Shown here: in pieces, positions 11,532 to 23,139 of the stretch
Position numbering within the stretch: the first letter of the stretch is position 1
Layout: each line of letters starts with the position of its first letter
DNA from: Deroplatys truncata
Taxonomy: Eukaryota; Arthropoda; Insecta; Mantodea; Mantidae
Assembly (NCBI GenBank): GCA_030765065.1
Contig: CM060987.1
Span: 71,062,557 to 71,126,556, forward strand
Direction of reading: 5' to 3'
DNA length: 64,000 nt
Notes under the pieces: generated by a model
What the model was told of the DNA's origin: nothing
Seen by the model: only the letters and a program-made list of their open reading frames with translations
Databases searched by the model: none
Position numbers and translations under genes: made by a program

Positions 11532-12603
11532 GAGCGTATTCGAGTATTTTCTTGCCACAGAGTATATTCTTATTCGAGAACCTTCTTCATATGATAACGA
11601 GGTATTCGCTTCACTTTTATATGTTGATGTTACATCCTTATCAATGCTGCGAGAACTTGAAAACATCCCGGGGGCAGGTTTTTTTCCCCTAAATAATTTT
11701 ATAACTATTCCAACGTAAAGTGTAGGGATGGTAATAAAATACCGCAACGGTTACATTAATATAGCGATTATGAAACTAACCAGGACAAAAAGTAATCGGT
11801 TATTCAGTTTCAGAAGCTATCCGTGCTGTCGACGTACTTCTGTTTTTTGTCCAATTGCCATTGCGTAGCATTAAACTGCACCTCAAGATAGCGTGGTACA
11901 TTAATTAGTTGCACACGTCATGTAACGAACCATTATAATATGTATACTTAACTAGACATTAGACATTATTTTATGTACAATATATTTTGCGTTTAGTTTC
12001 TGATTTTCTTTCTTTCTTTCCAGCGGTGTCGTCTATTATGCTTAGCTGATGTTATATTATTGGGTTGGCAGTATTTTGCATCTGTAGCTTAAAATTATGC
12101 CAAATGCTTTTTAAGCGGAAAAAATATATGTTCACGTAATCCTGCTTTAATAAATAATTACGAAAACATTGAATGGAAAACACTTTTAATCCGAAATTGA
12201 ATTAAAGTGATAAGGTACGGTATTTATGTACCATTTATGTGATCATGATCGGCCGCTGTAATCCACTCTGTTATAGAGCAACATATATGTTTTGTAACAG
12301 AGGTAATGTGGCATTTAGCTATAGACTAAGGTGATAATAATTAATCGTCATTTATAACCGTTACCGTAAAGTGGTTACAGGTATAAACTTTAATGAAAAT
12401 GACGGTTTATCACATCCCAAGTATACTAATTCTGGCCTGAAATGTGCAGAATAGCCAGGCAAATTTTATTATGAAGCCAAGGGGTGGAATGAAAGCACGA
12501 ATGGCAATAGATACTGGAATCGGCATTTCGAATCCCAACAAGAGCAAAGGTATATTCTAATATTTAATACAAGGCAGCGTTTTTCTTTGAAGGATTTGTG
12601 CAA
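11532..12603 (+). repeat. Left arm of 1.07-kb inverted repeat
   Basis: This segment recurs in inverted orientation at 13694-14763. Direct comparison of several stretches shows only scattered substitutions, roughly 95% identity or better. No terminal inverted repeats are seen at the arm ends, so the unit is not a typical DNA transposon. Within it, the first ~140 bases are open on both strands. Confidence 0.92.
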
Positions 12604-13693
12604 CATCCCTTTTACACCTCAGTTTGGGAGAGTAATTTCCAAAGAAAACTTGCAATATTTCAGCAATGATCTGTTGATGCGATTAAGATGCTATAATACA
12701 TCTGAAGATTTATAAAACCACGTTATTTTGAAGAAAAAAAAATGGAAATTCCATGTGATACAATAAATTTTTCTGGCGCGTTTTCGTCATTTAGACGAAA
12801 ATATGTGTAAAGCAAGAAATGTTGGAATCGTTAAGATACTTAGAGATCTGAATGCTCGCAAAGAAGTTACGTGAAGGAACGTGTGCACTTTCAGTTGCCG
12901 AGAATACAAGGACGGGATCGTCCTGTAGACTCCGCTTTATCAATGCATCTCATGTCTGCCGGTCATTAAGCGGAGTTCCTTGCACTCCGCTTGAGTACAT
13001 CGCCGTGATATTTAATGTGAAGAGGAAGCAAACCAATGACCCATAAAATGGGGTATTATGTGAAAATTAGTTGTAAGTGTGGGATAACACACGCTGTATG
13101 CCTGACCGATCATTTGATACAGTACAGTAAAGAGTGCATACATTTGTGGACGTGTTTCTGAAAGACACATAGGCAAGCAATTTAGTAGGACTGTGCTAAG
13201 AAATCTCCATATCGCTCCCTTATGCTTACAAGAAGAATATGAACAAATCTGGAAAATTATTGTACTGGCCCACTCCTCAAAGGCGAGTGGGTTTTGACCG
13301 TAAACGGGGAGAAAACAGAAGAGATAAAGTAAAATCTCTAGACGACCACATACAATTTTTTCCAAAGTTAACCGTGCAGTAGGAATTAAATTTTCTGTGG
13401 AGCTTTTATCATCAGAAAGCGTATTTGATTCGTCCAACCTTGAAGTACTTCGATGTTTGGAGGGCTTATTAAACTAGCAAGTCAATGAAAAAATGAAATT
13501 TCAAGCAAGTAGTTAACTAAACTGTGCTCTCTCCTTAGTTTAGAGCCCATGGCATCTGCTGTTTCTGCTGCTAATTCCGTTTTTAACATTGTTTTCTTTC
13601 TTTGAGTTCCGCGAAACTAGAAGCTTTCAGATTGTGATTGGTGGTATAATATGGATAAAGGAAATGCAAATAAGGTCATAACTCAAATTAGAA
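12604..13693. other. Spacer between the inverted arms
   Basis: The spacer is about 1.09 kb of unique-looking sequence. It contains ACTTTCTCC-free AT-rich DNA, a chance 141-codon minus frame (13437-13012) with no recognisable product, and a set of three ACTCCGCTT motifs (two direct, one inverted) at 12929-12992. Confidence 0.5.
13651..13693 (+). repeat. 43-bp direct repeat, copy 1
   Basis: This identical 43-base sequence begins ATGGATAAAGGAAATGC and recurs at 14764-14806. The two copies bracket the right arm of the inverted repeat exactly. Confidence 0.95.
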
Positions 13694-14763
13694 ATTGCAC
13701 AAATCCTTCAAAGAAAAACGGTGCCTTGTATTAAATATTAAAATATACCTTTGCTCCTGTTGGGATTCTAAATCCCGATTCCAGTATCTATTGCCATTCG
13801 TGCTTTCATTCCACCTCTTGGCTTCATAATAAAATTTGCCTGGCTATTCTGCACATTTCAGGCCAGAATTAGTATACTTGGATGTGATAAACCGTCATTT
13901 TCATTAAAGTTTATACCTGTAACCACTTTACGGTAACGGTTATAAATGACGATTAATTATTATCACCTTAGTCTATAGCTAAATGCCACATTACCTCTGT
14001 TACAAAACATATATGTTGCTCTATAACAGAGTGGATTACAGCGGCCGATCATGATCACATAAATGGTACATAAATACCGTACCTTATCACTTTAATTCAA
14101 TTTCGGATTAAAAGTGTTATCCATTCAATGTTTTCGTAATTATTTATTAAAGCAGGATTACGTGAACATATATTTTTTCCGCTTAAAAAGCATTTGGCAT
14201 AATTTTAAGCTACAGATGCAAAATACTGCCAACCCAATAATATAACATCAGCTAAGCATAATAGACGACACCGCTGGAAAGAAAGAAAGAAAATCAGAAA
14301 CTAAACGCAAAATATATTGTACATAAAATAATGTCTAATGTCTAGTTACAGTATACACATTACAATGGTTCGTTACATGACGTGTGCAACTAATTAATGT
14401 ACCACGCTATCCTGAGGTGCAGTTTAATGCTACGCAATGGAAATTAGACAAAAACAGAAGTACGTCGACAGCACGGATAGCTTCTGAAACTGAATAACCG
14501 ATTACTTTTTGTCCTGGTTAGTTTCATAATAGCTATATTAATGTAACCGTTGCGGTATTTTATTACCATCCCTACACTTTACGTTGGAATAGTTATTAAA
14601 TTATTTAGGGGAAAAAACCTGCCCACGGATGTTTTCAAGTTCTCGCAGCATTGATAAGGATGTAACATCAACATATAAAAGTGAAGCGAATACCTCGTTA
14701 TCGTATGAAGAAGGTTCTCGAATAAGGATATACTCTGTGGCAAGAAAATATTCGAATACGTTC
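13694..14763 (-). repeat. Right arm of 1.07-kb inverted repeat
   Basis: This is the inverted counterpart of 11532-12603. It is directly bracketed by 43-base direct repeats, which the left arm lacks; this suggests the right arm is the inserted or copied one. If transcribed through, the two arms would fold into a very long double-stranded RNA. Confidence 0.92.
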
Positions 14764-14806
14764 ATGGATAAAGGAAATGCAAATAAGGTCATAACTCAAA
14801 TTAGAA
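14764..14806 (+). repeat. 43-bp direct repeat, copy 2
   Basis: This copy is identical over 43 bases to 13651-13693. It is much longer than any transposase-made target duplication, so a repair or template-switch origin is more likely. Confidence 0.95.
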
Positions 14807-16099
14807 GATGGCTTTTGCCTAAGAGATCACTATTGAGACAAACGAAAATTAAGTGGCTTGGCATGCCATGCGATGTAATTAAGATTTTCACTCACTTGAA
14901 TATGTGGTGACTTATTTTTGTGATAACAGGTCAGAGTTGAAACGAATTTAGATGAACAAATTCGGAGTTAGGCAACACAAATAGAAAATTGAAGTGTAGT
15001 AATTTTTGTGCAGCCTGCCGAGAGATCCCTCGGGGTTTCCGTAGAAAGCATCTCTCCGAACGCACAGGCAAATTGTTTGATATAATACGTACAATATCAT
15101 TCACATAATTGTGATTTAAGAGTTTTCAGTAAAAGTATAAAAGTAATTAAACGAAGTGTTGAAAACGCCAGTAATACAGTTGTTCGTTGACATTTTCTCA
15201 GATTAAGATTTTACCTCTTTCCGAAATAAACAAAGGCGAGAGGCAGCCCCAGGTCCTTGACAGCAAAATCAGCATAAAAGCAGAAAATAGATCCGATTTT
15301 TTCTTTGTTATTACTTTTAAAATATACTAATGGGTGTATTTAACGATTTCATAGGAATATACTACAGTTTAACTGTTATTTGGAAATAGTAACCAATCAT
15401 TTCGCCGAAACTGAGAGGTTATCGTGACAGAACGAAACCAGCGGCAAGCTGGTGTGCAATCTGCTGGGGTGTTCAAGGTTTGCAAAAAGCACGATAAAGG
15501 TAAACAAGCTATAGAAAAGTGTTTTAAATACGTTTCAGAAGTTAATAGAATGTAAATCCAGGCATTCCATTGAACGATTTAGTGAAGTTAACAGCAAAGT
15601 ATACCGTTGTTCCATGTTTTGCAAGGAATTCAAAGAGACTGTTGGTGTTAGAATACTGTGCAAAAAGCCGTATACAGTGTTAAGAAGTGCTGTAAAGACT
15701 GGGTCTGATTTACCAGACTAAGCGAACGAGCTTCCGTTCTTTGGTATTAGAAATAGGGTTCTGTTTTGTGTTATCATGGCTAGGGATGGTAATTGCGTTG
15801 TGGACTCGTAAATATCTGAGAAACATTCGCCACTATAGGAGGGAAAACAAAGACATACCGTGTTGATGAGGATCATTGTACCTCAAAAGTAGTTATGGAT
15901 TCACAGTTGTGGATCTACATCATTTGAATGCACACGTTTTAAGGTTTTCTTTATATACCTTCTCAATGCTATTTTCATTTGTGAACATAACTTATTGAGA
16001 CGGAAACTAAAGTTGCTCTTATGAAGTTATTCCAACTCGTATATCAAATCTAACATAAGACGCATACGAAGGCAACACCCTCTCTTTACTGTCAGTCGC
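14807..16099. other. Unassigned AT-rich sequence
   Basis: No clear feature is present. A weak plus-strand frame near 15420-15550 contains KQAIEKCFK-like sequence and could be the worn N-terminal part of the pogo-like fragment at 16259, but this is not firm. Confidence 0.3.
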
Positions 16100-16155
16100 C
16101 ATACTTTTGTATTACTCCGCTGTGCACGTGATGCGCGGAGTAATACAAAAGTATG
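16100..16155 (+). other. Perfect 21-bp hairpin
   Basis: Positions 16100-16120 and 16135-16155 are exact inverted complements (21 of 21), separated by a 14-base loop (16121-16134). The stem contains TACTTTTGTATTACTCCGC. No matching repeat family or ORF explains it. It could be a tiny palindromic element, a product of local template switching, or a structured RNA segment. Confidence 0.9.
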
Positions 16156-16258
16156 TTTCTTAGAGCGGATTTAGTATAGTCCAGTAGTAGATAAAATAGA
16201 ACATCAGGAATAACTAGAAAAGTTGTCAGAAATAAATGACAGACTGAAAGGCTGAGCG

Positions 16259-16546
16259 ATGTTGGAACACCTTATAAAAGATGGGTCGACGAGTAAACAT
16301 CTCTCGTACCTAATATTGAATGGAGATGAAACATTTCTATTCTCCACCAAGGAGAATGCATCTGTCAGCCATGAACCTGAGAAAGGTCAGAGAAAATCTT
16401 GTGCTCTTCAAGGTGGATCGTGTGCCCTTCGCGTGTTATGTCAGGATAGAAGCAATGCAACCCGCGTGATTGTGCACACAACCAGTATAGATACAACTGA
16501 AACTGAGTGCAGCTCATGCAAATTGCAGACCGTGAACTTGAAATAA
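16259..16546 (+). pseudogene. Possible pogo/Tigger-like transposase fragment
   Basis: A 95-codon open frame contains LILNGDETFLFSTKE. This resembles the block around the first catalytic Asp of pogo/Tigger-type DDE transposases, where N-x-D-E-T is usual. Lys/Gly-rich sequence and a hydrophobic stretch follow, as in that family. The remaining catalytic residues are not present downstream, and the upstream DNA-binding part is not readable in one frame. The assignment rests on a short motif and may be wrong. Confidence 0.35.
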
Positions 16547-16805
16547 ACGTCCAGGTTGGATTAGAAGCGAATATTTCTAATTACTTAGTTCCATTCAACT
16601 GACCTCTTGGTACCCTTTTATTAAGAGATAGTAAGGTAGGTACAGAGAAAACCGAACATTACATGTGTTTATATTTTTAAGAAATATTAGGAATTTTAAA
16701 TTTCCGTGAAATTTGACAGCAATGAAGAAGCATTTTAAAGACAATTTGAGTGTTACCAATTCATGTGCCATGTTTTTACAGTATATCCAGCAGCAAATAA
16801 CATTA

Positions 16806-17507
16806 AAAAGCTCTGATGTGTTACATTCACATGGCTTTCTCTACCATCTATCGTTTATTGGTGAGTATTCTTACGAATGTTAATTTTTCTCTAATTCATT
16901 TTAATCCAGATAAACGTTTGCAGAAATAGGTACATTGCACATTTCTTTAAGACAGTAAGAGAACAGTGATAATGTTTAAGAACTGGGCTCTATACGCTGG
17001 CCTTAAAATGGCGCAATCGCTAGAAACAACTGAAAATCGATGGGGCTTAAAAAAGTGACAAAGTATTGAACAAATCGAACCATTAATAACGGATACCTCG
17101 GAAATGGCTGATGCTACAAAAATAAATTGTGTGTTTTAAAGAGATCTACGTTTTTTGTGCATTGCGTTTTGGTCTAACGCTTAACGATTATCAGTTAAAC
17201 AGAATTATATAAAAATCCCTTCCGAATAATGAGGTCTTTACAGGCTATTCCCAGCAAAATTCAAAGTATACATTTTATTTGTCATGTATATATATTTAAT
17301 ACCTATTAAAATCGCTAGACATTTTTTTTGGAAAATAAATTTCAAAAAAATGTTCCATGTAAAGGGTAGTTTGGGGTGGGAGTATTTTCTTGAAAATCTT
17401 GGTGTCGCATCTTTGGAGGTACTGAACCTAAATACCAAGTTTGGTATTTATCCGACTTTTCGTTTTTGAGTTATGCTGTTCAACACACTCGCACACGCCC
17501 CATTTCT
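16806..17507 (-). repeat. HINE-like repeat, 5' end missing
   Basis: Reverse copy. The left side has the element's 3' end (CTGATGTGTTACATTCACATG, then CTTTCTCTAC). The right side stops in the microsatellite region (CACACTCGCACACGCCCC), where the next copy begins directly. Confidence 0.85.
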
Positions 17508-17680
17508 ACAAACTATTCTTAGGAAAAACTATTTATTGCGCCTGCTTCTTGTTAATCCGGATAAACCTTTATTACACATTTGTTCATTTCGTTGCAGGTT
17601 ATATTACGTAAGTAAACCAATAGTTAAGATTTTTAAAGAGCGTGTTGGTATGTGATGGCTTTGAAATTCCATGCTCTTTG

Positions 17681-17733
<53 letters not shown>

Positions 17734-18345
17734 CCAGAACGAGTAGCGACTTACCACTTGAATAAAGTACAACTACTTGAAAATTTGAACCAATGTCGAG
17801 GCATATTTCGGAAATGGCCAACTCCACAAAAAATCTTATCTGACATATTATTGCTTGGTTTAACGAGATTTAATTTTTGTTTTATTTAGTATTATTTTGT
17901 GTATCTTGTACAGTTTACCAGTTATGCAAATGTCATTCAGAATGAGGACTTCACAGGTTATTTCCAGAAAATTCAAGGTATACATTTCATTTGTCGTGCA
18001 AACATCTTAAAGCATGATATTTATATACAAACCATTAAGAGCCATTTCTGAGAAAATAAAAATAAAAAAAAAATCATATAAAGGGTATTTGGTGTGTGGG
18101 GTTTCTTGAAAATCTTCATGTCGCATCCTTGGAAGAACGTAAATACCAAGTTTATCGATGTTTTCGTTTTTTAGCTATGCTGTTAACACAGACAGAGGCC
18201 ATTTTCCCCCCAAAACATTTTTTTATTACATAATTCATGGAGCCTAAAATGTGTATACCTGAGAAATCTAGTTCAGAATTTTTGGGTGGAATGCAATACT
18301 TCCTATACTTACTACAGATAAGTAGTAGAGAAAGGAATATTAAGA
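17508..18345 (-). repeat. HINE-like repeat, head-to-tail neighbour
   Basis: A second reverse copy immediately follows the previous one. It lacks its 3' ~70 bases but retains the 5' end (AGTAGTAGAGAAAGGA near 18330-18340). It carries an extra (GA)n run at 17684-17731 not found at that position in other copies. Confidence 0.85.
17684..17731 (+). repeat. (GA)n microsatellite
   Basis: About 24 GA units without interruption. It produces an artificial Leu-Ser frame on the opposite strand. Confidence 0.98.
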
Positions 18346-18864
18346 AAGTGTATCTGTAAATTATCGCTGGCTCACCCCTCTTTTATAGTGTTTTCAGTGC
18401 AGAGAACAACAGTACGAATGAAGGACCATATCAGTAGTAAAGTAACGTTTTTATATTTTTCTCGGCCGCTTATTCCATCCAGACATCACACTTGATTCAA
18501 GACAGCGTTTAAGGATGCCAGGTTAAGGTTTTCTAGAAAATCGTTTCAGCTCCAATAACCCATTTCTTGGAGAAAAAAAAAAGTCCTGAATTTTTATTTA
18601 AAAATACCATTGCTGTTTTGATTAACATATGTTTTCAGATTAAATGTGCAGCTTTAGTTTCCTGCGAATAGCCTCTGAAGGCCTTTTCATAGTTCATGGA
18701 TTTTATTTAACTTCGAAACCATAGAAAGTGCACAAAAACTTCCTAAATGCAGAGTTGTTTTATCAGTTTTTTTTCTTTCTTCCTTTCTTTCATTCTTGTA
18801 GCATTAGCCGTTTCCGAAGTATCCGTCGTTTTGGGTGCACATTTTTCTAAGTTGAAAGATTCCA
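18346..18864. other. Unassigned AT-rich sequence
   Basis: Nothing could be supported beyond homopolymer A and T runs. Confidence 0.4.
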
Positions 18865-18990
18865 GAAAAGGAAAGATCGTAAAGAAAAATTCCCCTTTCC
18901 AGCGAGGAATCAAACCCTGTGTCTCGGATCTTAAAGAAACCAACATGATAACTTCTGATTCCGGAGGAGTCAATGTGCGATTATTTTCTC
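18865..18990 (-). repeat. tRNA-derived SINE head (type 2)
   Basis: On the minus strand the sequence contains GGTTTGATTCCTCGCTGG. The first 11 bases fit the RNA polymerase III B box GGTTCGANTCC with one change. An A-box-like region lies upstream (ATCATGTTGG near 18945). The same arrangement recurs at 27745-27865, so this is a SINE-like repeat, not a functional tRNA. Confidence 0.5.
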
Positions 18991-19974
18991 CGCAAGGATT
19001 GCCTAGTTAGAAGCGTTTCTGGCAAACATTTGTAGTGATTAACCTAATGGTTAGAAGAATCACTTTTTCTGTGAATATTTATTATTTTCAGAAACCTTAC
19101 AAGTTTTGTTTTACAAGACCTCGTTTCCTGCAAGAAAACTCGTTAAAACTTTGCAAATGGGTATTTAAGAAAGTTACTAAATCTTTCATCAGAAAACTGC
19201 AGAGCTTATTATGTTTATATACTTTTAGCTCGTAAATAATGCACAGTGTTTCACTGAGACTGATGTGAACCAAATAATAGCAACCTTGGTTTGCTAAACA
19301 AGACAATAGTGTATTCAATAGTAAATATCTTCCTGAAAATACCCTTTTACTTTGATGCGGTACGTATCAGGAAGCACAGTTAGGTAATTTGAAAAGGAAA
19401 CATTGTACCGTTAAGGGAAGCTTGGAATGTGAGAAACACTCGATTTATCAAAAGTAAACAGACATCTCCGTTTTATTTCTGACTTTCCCAACAGTGTATT
19501 GTTATTTTTCTCTCGTCATGGGTGCTGTGATGTGACAGAGGACGGATGTAACTTGATTGTGTTTGTAGCTCCGGATGTGTTTTTGCATGCCTCAGTTACT
19601 AGCACGTGAAGGCTCATGTACCATTCTTTGTTTTTTGTGAGAAATGAATGTGGTGTTACCCATTATGTAAGAGTTCTATTGCTGAATATTCTCAATAGCG
19701 AAAATCTTGGTTGCTCAAATTGCATTAGGCGCACTTCAATGAATACAATCAAGAGGAGAAGCCGATATGCAACATTCATACCACTTCCTTCACCAAACCA
19801 CAGATACCCCCAAATATAGAGTCAACAAAAACTATGAAGTATTACTTGTAACTTCGTTATGGGAATGTTTATCAAAAATAAGATCTGCTAGGTTTGTTGG
19901 TTGTGCATCACTAACATTTTGCAAATAGCTTGGACAAATTGGATGTGATAGATAGTTAAGCATTCTTTAACCGG
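18991..19974. other. Unassigned sequence
   Basis: Short frames only. No repeat or RNA feature recognised. Confidence 0.4.
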
Positions 19975-20190
19975 TTAGGTCTTATAGGACAATGAATGAG
20001 ATGGGTGAAATGATGTTCAAATGAGCCCGGGGTCCATAGAGGTCAAAGTTACCCAACATTCATATTTTCAGGATAAGAGAAAAATCCCGGGGGGGGGCGA
20101 TATATGCGGGTAACTCACCTTAACCCAGATTCGAGCTCGCGACCTCTTGAATGTGAGGCAGGCATGCTACCCCCACACCAGAGTTTACTT
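19975..20190 (-). repeat. tRNA-derived SINE-like sequence (type 3)
   Basis: Read on the minus strand, about 20180-20110 has a tRNA-like plan: GGTGTGGGGGTAGCATG (A-box region), CTGCCTCACATTCAAGAGG (anticodon-arm-like) and GAGCTCGAATCTGGGTT (B-box-like). The body continues leftward to about 19975. A related piece lies at 38357-38410 on the plus strand. A run of G's interrupts the body at 20089-20097. Confidence 0.45.
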
Positions 20191-20715
20191 CACACAGTGG
20201 TAGCCATCCTAACAATTGCACACAGACCAGTCCTCAAACTCCGGGTTTTCTTTCTTTCTTATTTAAATTTTGTTTTAAGTCGCTTGAACTCGTTAGTCAT
20301 ATCGCTACTCCATAAGGATACAAATCACTATGATAAATTACCCTTACAATCTCAAGCACACATTGCGACAGCGCACAGGTAAAGCCGTGTTAATGCGGCT
20401 AAGATGCTGTGGCGATCTATATTCCGTCCAAGTAAACTTGGCGATCAGCTCTTGAATGCAGGAATGCACTTACACTCAGCGCGGCGAATTTCATACGAGA
20501 GTAAACTACTTCCGAAGCATTTTACTCCTTTCAGATACTCCCAGATTAAATTAACGCAGAAGTAAATGTCGGAGAGCACCGCCATGTAGTATGTTACTAC
20601 GGAATTAAATAGAGCACAAGTATAAGTTAGCATTTACTCTCGCGACCTGCATGAAGTAACTAACCTGTCGATTGAACTAGAATACCGTAACGTATCTGGA
20701 GGAAGATGTTTTGAT
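20191..20715. other. Left flank of Harbinger relic
   Basis: This is non-coding sequence before the Harbinger-like ORF. It contains ACTTCCGAAGCATTTTACTCC (20507-20527), which is almost repeated at 21868-21890 on the other side of the ORF, as expected for subterminal or internally duplicated sequence of one element. Clear terminal inverted repeats were not resolved. Confidence 0.35.
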
Positions 20716-21560
20716 TTGTTCATGGATTACTTACATTACATTGATGATTTCGATGAAGAAAACGATTATTTGGGTTACACTGATGATTTCGACGAAGAAA
20801 ACAACGGGAATGCGATATGCATTCAATGCGAGAACTATATGATAGAGAGACAGAGTTCAACCAACGTTTCTGTATTAGGAAAGAATCTTTTACATGCCTT
20901 TTGAGCCTGCTTGGAGAACATTTACAACAAAACTGACAAGAATACAGCTCTATAACCCAAACTGCAATTATTGTTATACGTCCTACGAGTGTTTCGTACT
21001 GGAACATTTCAGATACTACTTAAGCCAGCTTTACGATGAATTTAAGGCGAGGAAGCTTAAGAGTTTAGCAATGTCAAACTTTTCCTTCCCGTTATGTGAA
21101 GTTTGATCTCACGTGATAATTAGGTGTGAAGCACTTGCTTGAAGTAATAAAACAACTATAAATCAAGAATCATTCCCATTACGTTAAGTACATGCCAATT
21201 AGATCTTTAGTTTATCAGCATTTCTTATCTTCATGTCACCTTAAGTGAAGTTCATCATAATCCGGGCATTACAGGCGATCTTATAAATAAACGTTAACCC
21301 ATGCGCAGCTGGTCGTGCATTTAATCGGTTGTTTTTTGAGGTTAAGAGCAAGGTACCTACACATACATGAGTGTCCAGAACATAAAAAGGCAATTCTTCT
21401 TTAATTTCCCACCCATTGTGGGTGGAATTGACTGCACGCATGTTACTATTTTGTGCCTATCCGTGAATATGGTGAACGTTTCCGAAATCAGAAAGAGTAT
21501 CTCTTCATTAGCACGCAAGTGATCTGCGCTGCAAAATGAAGATTAGAAACATTGTTTATA
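20716..21560 (+). pseudogene. PIF/Harbinger transposase, broken
   Basis: The region encodes a decayed PIF/Harbinger-type nuclease in several frames. The acidic N-terminal part starts at the ATG at 20716-20740 (DDFDEEN repeated twice). It shifts frame into FNQRFCIRKESFTCLLSLL (about 20850-20910), matching the 'F-x-x-R-F-R/C-x-x-K-x-x-F-x-x-L' block of the family. About 21365-21440 reads YTYMSVQNIKRQFFFNF and then GGIDCTHV, which contains the first catalytic Asp (family pattern G-x-I-D-G/C-T-H-V). After another shift, YGERFRNQKEYLFISTQVIC (about 21460-21520) continues the domain. Later catalytic residues are not seen, so the copy is truncated and inactive. Confidence 0.7.
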
Positions 21561-22314
21561 GAATTTTAAGCTGATTTTCAGTACGTTTCCCGTCGCTCGA
21601 AGCATTCAACACGTCCGTCACGACTTTCCAGCATCTTTATAACACTTTTTTTTTTAACACTCAGATATTGTTTAAATGCATTTTCTCTATCGCTATCACA
21701 AACATTTATCTCTTTCGCTGACGTTTACCCCCTTTTCCTATAATACATAACCTTGACCATGATCGCGTCAAGTAAATCGCGCAAACAAAACTACCTCCGG
21801 GAGTAATGAGCACTTACTCCCGTAGTCGAAACTAAAAGAGTAAATTGTAATTGAGCTCTCCATCGTTACTTCCGAAGCAATTTACTCCAACATGGTGCAA
21901 GCTGCCTTAAGGCTATGAAATTTACTACTGCTGTGTCTAATTTAAGAGTGTAACCATAGCACAGGTCATGGAAATATGCGGGTGAAAGAGTGGCAGTCGC
22001 GATGCGATTCACGATACGGTAAAATGTGATACCGCACGACTGCTGTTTGCGTTGCGGTACATCCGCGGGTTCCAACAGACGCGATTACCGCAGCTCGGTA
22101 TTGAGAAGAGCTGTAATCGCGGCGGTACTGCGATGAACTGCCCAGGAAGGGTTATCCTTTTCTTCTAACCATTCTCAGAATGCCAGTCATGACTAGGAAC
22201 AGAAATTTTATGCTCTAATAAACCCTGTAATATGTATGCATTTATGCATTGAAAGCTTCCATAATATGCACATAAATACACCCATATAAAACGCATTAAG
22301 ACGTATTGACAAAA
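21561..22314. other. Right flank of Harbinger relic
   Basis: AT-rich sequence gives way at 21990-22145 to GC-richer sequence with repeated GATTACCGC / CGCGGCGGTACTGCGATG motifs, which could be the 3' terminal region of the Harbinger element. No pair for it was found on the left side. Confidence 0.3.
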
Positions 22315-23139
22315 AATTCTGGTGTTAAATTCGCATGACTTTCTCTATCCCATATCGTTTATTAGTGGGTATACAAACTATTGTTAGGAAAGCTTATTTT
22401 TCTACTTGCTTCGTTTTAATCGAGATAAACCTTGCAGAAATAGCTGCATTACACATTTCGTTATATATACAAATGGAACACGATGATCAAATGTTTAAGA
22501 ACTGGACCTATATGCTGGCCTTAAAATTTCATATCTACTGTTTAAATGCAATCGTGAGAAACAACTGAATATCGAAAGGGCTTTAAAAGAATGATTAAGT
22601 ATTGAACAATTCGAACCATTAATAACGGATGTCTCGGAAATGGCTTATGCCACAAATGAAATACTTTTTTTGTTTTAAAGATATTTACATTTTTTGCGCA
22701 ATACGTTTCGTTTATCCCGTAACGTTTACCAGTTATACAAGATTATATAAGATTCTTTCCGAATGAACAGGACTTCACAGTCTGTTCCCAGAAAATTCAA
22801 GATATACGTTGTATTTGCCATGTAAAAACACTTAATGTGTGATATTTTAATCAAAATGGTTAAGAGCTATTTTTGAGAATAAATGTCGAAAAATGTTACA
22901 TGTAAAGAGTAGTTAGGCGTGCGGGGTATGTCTTAAAAAATCTTCATGTCGCATCTTTGGAGTATACTGAAATTTTGAGTGATGCTCTTCTCAGACAGAC
23001 ACACACACCTGTATCTAAAATGCTTTTTATTCAGGGGACCTCAAAACAACTATTTCTGGTGAAACCCCGGTATCGACTTTTTTGGGTGGAATGCAATAAC
23101 GTCCCAATCTACTAGGTACCTGGTGAGAAAGTAATAAAA
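22315..23139 (-). repeat. HINE-like repeat, near-complete
   Basis: Reverse copy of the variant group. The left side has GCATGACTTTCTCTATC; the right side ends CTACTAGGTACCTGGTGAGAAAGT. The microsatellite is only CAGACACACACAC (22992-23006). The 3' hairpin is eroded here. Confidence 0.85.
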
